This document shows, piece after piece, positions 57,948-64,000 of a DNA stretch of 64,000 nucleotides (positions within the stretch are counted from its first letter, which is position 1; every line of letters begins with the position of its first letter). The stretch comes from Chthoniobacteraceae bacterium. GTDB lineage: Bacteria; Verrucomicrobiota; Verrucomicrobiia; Chthoniobacterales; Chthoniobacteraceae. The notes under the pieces were generated by a model, which ran no database searches, had not been told where the DNA came from, and worked only from the letters and a program-made list of their open reading frames with translations. Where the stretch lies: positions 186,001 to 250,000 of the forward strand of contig CANFTB010000001.1 of the NCBI GenBank assembly GCA_947449735.1, read 5' to 3'. The position numbers were made by a program, and so were the translations under genes.

Positions 57948-57967
57948 GGTTTCTCTGCAGAAACCTT
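57946..57967 (+). other. Hairpin spanning the gyrA stop codon
   Basis: AAGGTTTC / GAAACCTT, perfect 8-bp arms with a 6-nt loop, starting within the TAA stop. No T-run follows; possibly an mRNA 3'-end element ahead of the terminator at 57982. Confidence 0.5.
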
Positions 57968-57981
57968 ACTGACATCATTTC

Positions 57982-58017
57982 GGGCAGGCCTGCGCACGAC
58001 GCGGGCCTGCCCTTTTT
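57982..58017 (+). terminator. Intrinsic terminator of the gyrB-gyrA operon
   Basis: Perfect 9-bp stem GGGCAGGCC (57982-57990) / GGCCTGCCC (58004-58012) followed directly by TTTTT and a further T-rich stretch, 34 bp after gyrA. Confidence 0.9.
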
Positions 58018-58034
58018 GTTTTTCCCGCCAGCAA

Positions 58035-58079
58035 CCCCCAGAACCGCACCAAAATCCCCCAGAACCGCCCCCCAGAACC
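58035..58079 (+). repeat. Three direct repeats of CCCCCAGAACC before a carbohydrate gene
   Basis: CCCCCAGAACCGC at 58035-58047 and 58056-58068, and CCCCCAGAACC at 58069-58079, ending one base before the ATG of the PmoA-like gene. They replace a ribosome site. Could be operator repeats or chance expansion of a C-rich leader. Confidence 0.8.
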
Positions 58080-58080
58080 C

Positions 58081-59094
58081 ATGAAGTTTCGCCCAACCCT
58101 TCTACTGATCCTGTCGCTCTGCCCGGTATTCCCGACACAGGCCGCAGACCCCCGCTTCGCTGTCAAGGAGGACGCCCACGGCTTCAGCGTGAGCGTCGAC
58201 GGAAAGCCCTTCGCAACCTACTGGCTGGACCAGTGCAACAAGCCCTGCCTCTGGCCGGTCTACGGGCCCACGGGCAAGGCAATGACCCGCGCGTTTCCCA
58301 TGCAGGAGGTGGAGTATGAAGCCAAGTCCCAGCGGGACCACTACCACCACCGTGGTTTGACTTTCGGCCACGACAACGTCGGCGGTTGGGACACGTGGTC
58401 CGAGGCGGGATCCTACGGCCCGCCGCCGGCGGACCCCCAGAAGGCAGCGGGCCGCGATCAGCGCCTGGCCAAACTGGGAACGATCCGCCACAAGAGCTTT
58501 TCCGAGACAAAGGCGGAGAACGACAAGGCGGTGGTGGCCGAAGTCTGCGAATATGTCGGAACGGACGGACGGCGTTTTCTCACCGAGGAGCGCCGCCTCA
58601 CCTTCCGGGCGGACGGGGAAACCCGCAGCATCGACTTTGAGCAGGACCTGATCGCGACCGACGGGGACGTGACGTTTGAAGACAGGAAAGACGCCGGGCT
58701 ATCCATACGGGTTCCGGCGAGCATGGCGGTCGACGCCAAGCTCGGCGGGGCAATCGTGAACAGCGACGGAGTGGCCGACAAGGACGCTTGGAGCAAGGCG
58801 GCGAAGTGGTGCGATTACAACGGACCGGTCGAGGGCGAGCACCTGGGCATCGCTTTTCTAAACCATCCCAGCAGCTTCCGCTATCCCACCCGCTGGCATG
58901 TGCGCAGCTATGGCCTGTTCGCCGCTAATCCATTTGCTTCGGAAGCTTACGATAAGACACTTCCCAACGGAACCACGGTCCTCAAGAGCGGTGAACGGCT
59001 CAAGCTCAGGCACCGGTTCCTCTTCCACAAAGGCGACGCGGCGGCCGCCCAGATTGAGAAGGCCTACGAGGCCTACGCAAAAGAGTCGCACTAG
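58081..59094 (+). CDS. Secreted PmoA-like protein (DUF6807 family)
   Basis: A 337-aa protein with signal peptide MKFRPTLLLILSLCPVFPTQA. The family shows as LDQCNKPCLWPVYGPTGKAMTRAFP, RDHYHHRGLTFGHDNV (His-rich motif), FLTEERRLTFRADGETRSIDFEQDL and HLGIAFLNHPSSFRYPTRWHVRSYG. Despite the historical name it is not a methane monooxygenase subunit; such proteins are found in glycoside-utilisation loci and probably bind or act on carbohydrate. Preceded by three short direct repeats and convergent with the repressor gene (19 bp apart). Confidence 0.82.
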   Translation: MKFRPTLLLILSLCPVFPTQAADPRFAVKEDAHGFSVSVDGKPFATYWLDQCNKPCLWPVYGPTGKAMTRAFPMQEVEYEAKSQRDHYHHRGLTFGHDNVGGWDTWSEAGSYGPPPADPQKAAGRDQRLAKLGTIRHKSFSETKAENDKAVVAEVCEYVGTDGRRFLTEERRLTFRADGETRSIDFEQDLIATDGDVTFEDRKDAGLSIRVPASMAVDAKLGGAIVNSDGVADKDAWSKAAKWCDYNGPVEGEHLGIAFLNHPSSFRYPTRWHVRSYGLFAANPFASEAYDKTLPNGTTVLKSGERLKLRHRFLFHKGDAAAAQIEKAYEAYAKESH

Positions 59095-59113
59095 CCCCAT
59101 CAGGCGTCTCGGT

Positions 59114-60232
59114 CTAGCGCGAGGGGTACGCTCCGCAGCTCTCGCGCACCATCAGCCGAGGAGTCAGCAACAGGCTCCGCACCGGCAGGGCCGGCGCCGC
59201 CATCCGCTCGCGCATCGCGTGGAACGCCGTCAGCGCGATGTCCCGGCACGGCTGCTGCACGGTGGTCAGCGGCACCGTCAACAGCGTCGCAAAGCGGACG
59301 TCGTCAAAGCCCACGAGCCGCAGATCGCCCGGCACTCGCACACCGAGGCGGGTCAGGGTTTGCAGCAACTGCGCCGCCGTGTGGTCGTTCGCACAAATCA
59401 CCGCGTCGTAGGGACGGCCAACGCTCAGGCTCCGCACGAGCCGCGAATCGCCTGGATCCGCCTCGTAGAAAAAATCACCCGCCACCGGCACACCGTGCGC
59501 AAGCATCGCCGCCCGCGCCCCCGCCTGGCGTGCCTCCACCGTGCCTGCCGAAAAGGGCCGAGCAACGAAGGCCAGCCTCTTGTTCCCCAACTTTAAGAGA
59601 TGCTCCGCCAGCAGATACCCTCCTGCGAAATTGTCGATCCCCACCAAATCAAAGTTGCTCCGCTTCGGGAACGGACACAGATCGCGGTCCAGCAGCACCA
59701 CTGGTATCCCCGCGTGGCTCAGACGCTCCGTGATCCGCCGGTTCGCGGCCTCGTTGTCACCCGCGTGCTCGAACGGCGCGAAGAACACCCCGGACACCCC
59801 GCCCGCAATGTAGCGCGTGCAGAGCTCCTCTGCCTCCGCAACGCTCATGCCCACACCCTCCAGCGGCCCGGAACCCCCGCCCCAGTGCATCCCCAAATCA
59901 TGCACCCGCGCCAGCCCCGCCAGCTCCCCGCAGATCACATCGAAAATCTCCACCTGCCCCAGTCCCGGCACGATCAACCCAAGTTGCCTCACCCCCTGGG
60001 CTCCGTGCGCGCCGCGCTCCCGGCTCAGATACGTTCCCGAGCCCGCACGCCTTTCTAAAAAACCCTGCAGCTTCAACTCCTGCAGAGCTCGGGCCACCGT
60101 CGGACGCGAAGCTCCGAAGCGCTTCACAAGCTGGGCTTCGCTCGGCAACCGCACAGCCTGGTCATGCTTGCCTGCGAGTATCTCGGAGAGCAGCTCCTGT
60201 TGGATTTTTAAATGCAGGGGTGGGTTTTTCAT
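59114..60232 (-). CDS. GntR/LacI hybrid transcriptional regulator (AraR-type architecture)
   Basis: A 372-aa sugar-responsive repressor or activator; start at 60232 (MKNPPLHLKIQQELLSEILAG). Residues about 1-70 are a GntR-type winged HTH: AVRLPSEAQLVKRFGASRPTVARALQELKLQGF, RRAGSGTYL. Residues about 80-370 are a LacI/periplasmic-binding effector domain: LGLIVPGLGQVEIFDV, IPVVLLDRDLCPFPKRSNFDLVGIDN, AVICANDHTAAQLLQTL, LRLVGFDDVRFATLL. This is the domain combination of Bacillus AraR. It is divergent from the carbohydrate operon at 60349, with operator-like sequences just upstream of its start. Confidence 0.9.
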   Translation of the reverse strand: MKNPPLHLKIQQELLSEILAGKHDQAVRLPSEAQLVKRFGASRPTVARALQELKLQGFLERRAGSGTYLSRERGAHGAQGVRQLGLIVPGLGQVEIFDVICGELAGLARVHDLGMHWGGGSGPLEGVGMSVAEAEELCTRYIAGGVSGVFFAPFEHAGDNEAANRRITERLSHAGIPVVLLDRDLCPFPKRSNFDLVGIDNFAGGYLLAEHLLKLGNKRLAFVARPFSAGTVEARQAGARAAMLAHGVPVAGDFFYEADPGDSRLVRSLSVGRPYDAVICANDHTAAQLLQTLTRLGVRVPGDLRLVGFDDVRFATLLTVPLTTVQQPCRDIALTAFHAMRERMAAPALPVRSLLLTPRLMVRESCGAYPSR

Positions 60233-60237
60233 GAATC

Positions 60238-60281
60238 CGAATTCGTACTTACAGGCAGGAAAGCTGTCATGGCAAGTTTCC
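60238..60281. promoter_or_regulatory. Operator candidates between repressor and carbohydrate operon
   Basis: Two elements in the 116-bp divergent gap. 60241-60253, ATTCGTACTTACA, resembles the half-palindromic T-G-T-N-C-G-T-A-C-A-type operators of AraR as I recall them. 60258-60281 is an imperfect 24-bp palindrome (GGAAA...TTTCC, 9 of 12 positions paired). Both lie just upstream of the repressor ATG, suiting autoregulation. Confidence 0.35.
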
Positions 60282-60348
60282 GCCAAATCTCCACGCCACC
60301 GCTTCCCTCCGAGCGCCCCCTCCCGCTATCCTGCACACCATCCCTCCC

Positions 60349-61632
60349 ATGCACAACCGCATCCTCCCCCTGAGCCTCTTCCCTCTGGCTGCCTCCCTGA
60401 TGATCCTCCCATCCTCCCCCGCCCAGGCCGCCCCCCAAAACTCATCCGCTTCCTCAACGGACGCCAACGCCACGGCCGCACTCCGCGCCTTTCACGGACA
60501 GCCCTGCTTCGTCCTCTCGAACAAGGAAGTCGAAGTCGCGCTCACTCGCCTCGGCGGCCACATGGCCCCAGTCACCTTCTTCCGCGACACCGCCCAACCC
60601 GTAAAGCCCTACCACGTCAGCCCGTGGCAGGACGAAACACCCGCCGCCATGCCGGCCCCGGTGCTCGTCCCCCTTCGCGGCGACTTCTTCTGCCTGCCCT
60701 TCGGCGGCAACAACGATCCGCTCAACGGCGAAAAACACCCGCCGCACGGCGAGATCGTCGGCGACGCGTGGACCCTCGTCGGCCAGCGCGCCTCGGGCGA
60801 TGTCACCACCCTCTCCCTTTCCTTCTCGCCCACCGTGCGCAAAGGAAAAGTCACCAAGGACCTCTCGCTGGTCGCCGGCCAAAACGTCCTCTACTCCAGC
60901 CACACCATCGAGGGCTTCGAGGGACGCGTGCCGCTCGGCCACCACGCCACACTCGCCATGCCGGAGAAGGAAGGTTCGGTACGCATCGCCACCAGCGCGT
61001 TCGCGTTCGGCATGACCTGCCCCGGCCTCTTCAGCGACCCGCGCCAGCGCGAATACCAGGCCCTCCTTCCCGGCGCGAAGTGGAGCGACCTCTCCAAGGT
61101 TCCTTCCGCATGGAAGGACACGCCAGACACCGACCTCACGCGCATGCCAGCCCGCCAAGGGTTTGCCGACCTCGTCCAGATCAACAACCAGTCCTGGGAA
61201 AAGTCCGGCGGCCCCGCATGGACCACCGCCACCTACAACGACGCCGGCTACCTCTGGTTTTCGCTCAAGGACCAGGGCGTCCTCCACAGCACGGTGTTCT
61301 GGATCGAAAACCACGGCCGTCACGGCCATCCTTGGAATGGACGCAACAACTGCCTCGGCCTCGAGGACGTCACGGCGCACTTCGCCGACGGCCTCGCGCC
61401 CTCCACCCGCGACAACGTGCTCACCCGCGAAGGCGTCCCCACCGCGCTCGAACTCACCGCGGCAAAACCGACCCTGGTGAATTATATTCAGGGGGTGGTG
61501 CGCATCCCCGAGGGCTTCGAAAACGTGCAGACCCTCCAGTTTGCCCCGGGCCAGATCACCTTCCTCTCCACCACCGGCAAGCGCGTCACCGCCCCGGTGC
61601 GCCACGAGTTCCTGAAGACCGGCAAACTCTAA
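60349..61632 (+). CDS. Secreted protein with aldose-epimerase-like (mutarotase) features, DUF6786-like
   Basis: A 427-aa exported protein with signal peptide MHNRILPLSLFPLAASLMIL cleaved near AQAAPQ. SNKEVEVALTRLGGHMAPV at the N-terminus, PLRGDFFCLPFGGNNDPLNG, KHPPHGEIVGDAWTLV (His-Gly-Glu, seen in galactose-mutarotase-type folds), and a long beta-rich body with FWIENHGRHGHPWNGRNNCLGLEDV suggest a carbohydrate-active mutarotase-superfamily fold. Not assigned to a known enzyme. First gene of the ABC operon, 40 bp before the binding-protein gene. C-rich leader without Shine-Dalgarno. Confidence 0.68.
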   Translation: MHNRILPLSLFPLAASLMILPSSPAQAAPQNSSASSTDANATAALRAFHGQPCFVLSNKEVEVALTRLGGHMAPVTFFRDTAQPVKPYHVSPWQDETPAAMPAPVLVPLRGDFFCLPFGGNNDPLNGEKHPPHGEIVGDAWTLVGQRASGDVTTLSLSFSPTVRKGKVTKDLSLVAGQNVLYSSHTIEGFEGRVPLGHHATLAMPEKEGSVRIATSAFAFGMTCPGLFSDPRQREYQALLPGAKWSDLSKVPSAWKDTPDTDLTRMPARQGFADLVQINNQSWEKSGGPAWTTATYNDAGYLWFSLKDQGVLHSTVFWIENHGRHGHPWNGRNNCLGLEDVTAHFADGLAPSTRDNVLTREGVPTALELTAAKPTLVNYIQGVVRIPEGFENVQTLQFAPGQITFLSTTGKRVTAPVRHEFLKTGKL

Positions 61633-61672
61633 CAACGGCAAAGGCCGCACGCCCCCTGCCCGCCACATTCCC

Positions 61673-62662
61673 ATGACACCTCCCGTGAAAAAGAACCTCT
61701 TCGCAAACACGCTCTGCCTCGCCGCGCTGCTGTTCGCCGGTTGCGACAAACCTGCGCAAACCGCATCCCAACCCTCCGTCGCCTCCGCAAGCAAGGGCAC
61801 CATCGGCGTCTCGCTCCTCACCCTGGACAACCCGTTCTTTAAGACCATCGGCGACAGCATCGCCGCCGAGGGCCAGAAGCATGACTACACCACGGTGCTC
61901 GTCAGCGGCGACAAGGACGTCGCCAAACAGGGCAACCAGATCAAGGACTTCATCGTCAAGAAGGTCAGCGCCATCGTCCTGAGCCCCTGCGATTCCAAGT
62001 CGATCGTGCCCGTCATTCAGGAAGCCAACGCAGCCGGAATTCCGGTGTTCACCGTCGACGTTCCCTGCAACGAGCCGGGTGTGAAAATCGCCACGCAAAT
62101 CGCCACCGACAACCTCGGAGGAGGCAAGGAAGCTGGCCACGCCATGATCGAGGCCTTGGGAGAAGCCGGCGGCAAGGTCGCGGTGCTCCACTTCAAACAG
62201 GTCGAGTCCTGCCAGCTCCGCGTTCGTGGGTTCACCGAGGTCATCAACGCCCACAACGCCTCAGGCAAGGCCAAGATCGAGGTCGTCGCCGAACTCGAAA
62301 GTGGCGGCGCCAAGGACGCTGGATTCAAAGCAGCGGAGGACGTCCTCCAATCCCATGGAGACCTCCGCGGCATCTTCGCCATCAACGACCCCGCCGCGCT
62401 AGGCGCCCGCGCCGCCCTCGAAAAGGCGGGCAAAACCCAGCAGGTCGTGATCATCGGCTTCGACGGACAGCCCGAGGGCAAACAGGCCATCAAGGACGGC
62501 AAAATCTACGCCGACCCCATCCAGTTCCCCGATAAAATGGGCGTCCAGATCGTCGAATCCATTCTCCGCCATTCCAAGGGTGAATCCCTGCCCCCGCAAA
62601 TCCTCATCCCCACCAGCCTCTACCGGAAGGCCGACGCCGACCAGGACGCCTCCCTCAAGTAA
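61673..62662 (+). CDS. Sugar ABC transporter substrate-binding lipoprotein (RbsB-like)
   Basis: A 329-aa lipoprotein: lipobox FAGC with lipidated Cys24, so it is processed by LspA. The mature part is a periplasmic-binding-protein type I (ribose/galactose class): TIGVSLLTLDNPFFKTIGDSI, IVLSPCDSKSIVPVIQEANAAGIPVFTVDV, IATDNLGGGKEAGHAMIEALGEAGG, GIFAINDPAALGARAALEKAG, VVIIGFDGQPEGKQAIKDG. Binds an aldopentose/hexose-like ligand and presents it to an inner-membrane ABC permease outside the window. Seven bases separate it from the dehydrogenase-like gene. Confidence 0.93.
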   Translation: MTPPVKKNLFANTLCLAALLFAGCDKPAQTASQPSVASASKGTIGVSLLTLDNPFFKTIGDSIAAEGQKHDYTTVLVSGDKDVAKQGNQIKDFIVKKVSAIVLSPCDSKSIVPVIQEANAAGIPVFTVDVPCNEPGVKIATQIATDNLGGGKEAGHAMIEALGEAGGKVAVLHFKQVESCQLRVRGFTEVINAHNASGKAKIEVVAELESGGAKDAGFKAAEDVLQSHGDLRGIFAINDPAALGARAALEKAGKTQQVVIIGFDGQPEGKQAIKDGKIYADPIQFPDKMGVQIVESILRHSKGESLPPQILIPTSLYRKADADQDASLK

Positions 62663-62669
62663 CCTCTCA

Positions 62670-63521
62670 ATGAGCGACTCAAACTTTCTTCACGAACTAG
62701 TGGGCTCCATGTCCCAGGGCGCCGCGGGAAACCCCACGGTGGCCATGATCGAAGCCGCCTTCGCGCACCACGGCCTGCACTGGCGCTACATCAACATGGA
62801 GGTCGTCCCGGAGGACCTCGCCGCCGCCGTGCGCGGTGCAAAGGCCATGGGTTTCCGCGGGTTCAACTGCAGCCTTCCGCACAAGGTCACAGTCATCCCG
62901 CACCTCGACGGACTCGGCGAATCCGCCGCCGCGATGGGTGCGGTCAACTGCGTAGTGCGCCGCGGGGACCAGCTCATCGGAGAAAACACCGACGGGAAAG
63001 GCTTCCTGCGCTCCCTGCAGTCGCTCGAAGATCCCCGGGGAAAATCGGTCGTCCTCTTCGGTGCAGGCGGCGCCGCGCGCGCCATCGCAGTCGAGCTCGC
63101 CCTCGCCGGCACCAGCAAAATCACGGTGGTCAACCGTTCCGAAGCCCGCGGCGCGGAGCTTGCCAGTCTCTTGCGTGAGAAACTCGGGGCCGACGCCCCC
63201 TTAGTCGTCTGGAACGGGGACTACAGCGTTCCCGCCGGCACGGACATCGTCATCAACGGAACCTCCATCGGACTCTACGCTCCGGAGGCCCGCCTCGCAC
63301 TGAACCTAGACTCGCTGCGCCCCGGCATGGTCGTGGCCGATGTCGTCTTCAACCCCGTCCGCACACGCCTCCTGGCCGACGCCGCTGCGCGCGGCTGCCG
63401 CCCCCTCGACGGACTAGGGATGCTGGTGAACCAAGGAATCGTCGGCGTCCAATACTGGACCGGCATCGAACCGGACGCCGCAGTCATGCGTGCCGCACTC
63501 GAGTCTGCGATGGGCGTATGA
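62670..63521 (+). CDS. AroE-like (shikimate dehydrogenase superfamily) oxidoreductase, atypical active site
   Basis: A 283-aa cytoplasmic protein; start at 62670 (MSDSNFLHELVGSMSQGAAG). Catalytic Lys is kept in FNCSLPHKVTVIPHL and the Asp in GENTDGKGFL; the NAD(P) loop is GAGGAARAI and the C-terminus has DGLGMLVNQGIVGVQYW. However, the Ser-x-Ser that binds shikimate carboxylate in AroE (in GNPIxHSxSP) is not present; here the region reads GNPTVAMIEAAF. Located in a sugar ABC operon (overlapping the ATPase gene by 4 bp), it likely oxidises a different substrate, perhaps the transported polyol or sugar acid. Annotation as biosynthetic aroE should be avoided. Confidence 0.85.
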   Translation: MSDSNFLHELVGSMSQGAAGNPTVAMIEAAFAHHGLHWRYINMEVVPEDLAAAVRGAKAMGFRGFNCSLPHKVTVIPHLDGLGESAAAMGAVNCVVRRGDQLIGENTDGKGFLRSLQSLEDPRGKSVVLFGAGGAARAIAVELALAGTSKITVVNRSEARGAELASLLREKLGADAPLVVWNGDYSVPAGTDIVINGTSIGLYAPEARLALNLDSLRPGMVVADVVFNPVRTRLLADAAARGCRPLDGLGMLVNQGIVGVQYWTGIEPDAAVMRAALESAMGV

Positions 63522-64000
63522 CGGAAACGCCCCCCCTTCTTCAGATGCGGGGGATCGTGAAGTCCTTCCCCGGGGTCAAGGCGCTGCGCGGGGTCGACCT
63601 CGAACTCCACACAGGCGAGGTGCTCGCGCTTCTGGGAGAAAACGGCGCGGGCAAAAGCACGCTCATGCGCATCCTCGGAGGAGCCCACCGGGCCGACGAG
63701 GGAGACATCCTGATCAATGGAAAGCCCTCGCCCTTCAGCTCGCCGCAGGATTCGCGCGCGGCGGGAGTCGCTGTCATTTATCAGGAATTCAACCTCGTCC
63801 CGGGGCTGACCGCCGTGGAAAACATCTTCCTCGGCCGTGAAACGACCCGAGGAGGCCTTATCGACCAGCGCACCGAACGCGCCCGCGCTGCCGCGCTTTT
63901 CCAGCGTCTCGGAGCCGAGATCGACCTCGACACCCACTGCCGGCGCCTCACGACAGCCCAGCAGCAGCTCGTGGAAATCGCCAAGGCCCTCGCCTTCGAC
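63518..64000 (+). CDS. Sugar ABC transporter ATP-binding protein, RbsA-like (partial, C-terminus beyond window)
   Basis: About 161 residues of the ATPase subunit of a ribose/galactose-class sugar importer run off the right edge. Walker A GENGAGKST at residues 40-48, YQEFNLVPGLTAVENIFLGRE, and TAQQQLVEIAKAL near the end, where the signature is the RbsA-type Gln-rich variant LTTAQQQ. RbsA-type proteins hold two ATPase cassettes, so about two thirds of the gene is missing. The start overlaps the AroE-like stop as ATGA. It supplies energy for uptake of the ligand of the lipoprotein encoded at 61673. Confidence 0.9.
   Translation, partial: MTETPPLLQMRGIVKSFPGVKALRGVDLELHTGEVLALLGENGAGKSTLMRILGGAHRADEGDILINGKPSPFSSPQDSRAAGVAVIYQEFNLVPGLTAVENIFLGRETTRGGLIDQRTERARAAALFQRLGAEIDLDTHCRRLTTAQQQLVEIAKALAFD

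Noticed and set aside
60454-61860. 468-codon open frame antisense to the mutarotase-like gene
   Set aside because: Shadow frame; the plus-strand gene has a signal peptide and carbohydrate-fold motifs.
62670-63521. Assignment as biosynthetic aroE
   Set aside because: Shikimate-binding Ser-x-Ser is absent and the gene sits in a sugar transport operon.

Overview
The window is a G+C-rich (by eye roughly 60-65%) bacterial chromosome segment carrying 51 protein genes, two of them cut by the window ends, and no rRNA, tRNA, CRISPR array or insertion sequence that I can recognise. The gene content points to Verrucomicrobiota (PVC superphylum): several DUF1080, ThuA and PmoA-like (DUF6807) secreted carbohydrate proteins, a primary sigma factor with a very long Lys/Ala/Pro-rich N-terminal tail, a Gram-negative envelope (LptF/G, lipoprotein signal peptidase, O-antigen-ligase-like protein), and many genes whose leaders are C-rich with no Shine-Dalgarno sequence. 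This placement is an inference from gene families, not from a marker phylogeny.

Layout. 1-4193: a zinc ABC importer (ATPase, small membrane-anchored protein, periplasmic binding protein, all minus strand) divergent from a DsbD-type disulfide reductase, with a palindromic operator candidate between them. 4257-11591: plsY-gpsA, then dnaG-rpoD and a pair of small envelope proteins. 11682-14910: two SGNH-hydrolase-like secreted proteins and a DUF1080 protein. 15099-19461: ileS-lspA and a rhomboid protease. 19579-25655: MFS transporter and ThuA protein divergent from a DUF1080 protein and a GH63-like glucosidase, a probable (keto)glycoside utilisation cluster. 25825-34269: DUF2267, DUF151 nuclease, CstA, LptF/G, an MBL hydrolase with a receiver-like N-terminus, and a secreted alpha/beta hydrolase. 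34329-40411: a tight minus-strand operon (cobA/hemD fusion, HAD, sppA, CPBP protease, thiL, tsaE, tsaB). 40651-42414: Mn-type superoxide dismutase and a CvfB-like S1 protein. 42439-48319: a five-gene surface glycan locus (four glycosyltransferases and an O-antigen-ligase-like polymerase). 48627-51316: Hsp33 followed by an Hsp70. 51395-57947: a ThuA protein, then gyrB-gyrA. 58081-64000: a carbohydrate locus with a PmoA-like protein, a GntR/LacI-hybrid (AraR-architecture) repressor, a secreted mutarotase-like protein, a sugar-binding lipoprotein, an AroE-like dehydrogenase lacking the usual shikimate-binding Ser-x-Ser, and the start of an RbsA-like ATPase.

How the parts fit together. Much of the window is housekeeping (replication, transcription, tRNA modification, membrane lipid and envelope assembly). 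The accessory signal is in two carbohydrate clusters, where secreted enzymes of the DUF1080/ThuA/PmoA/mutarotase types sit with a transporter and, in the second, a dedicated repressor. The most unexpected non-coding signal is a 13-base core shared by two 17-bp palindromes in two divergent promoter regions 30 kb apart (1972-1988 and 32155-32171), suggesting a regulon, possibly metal-responsive.
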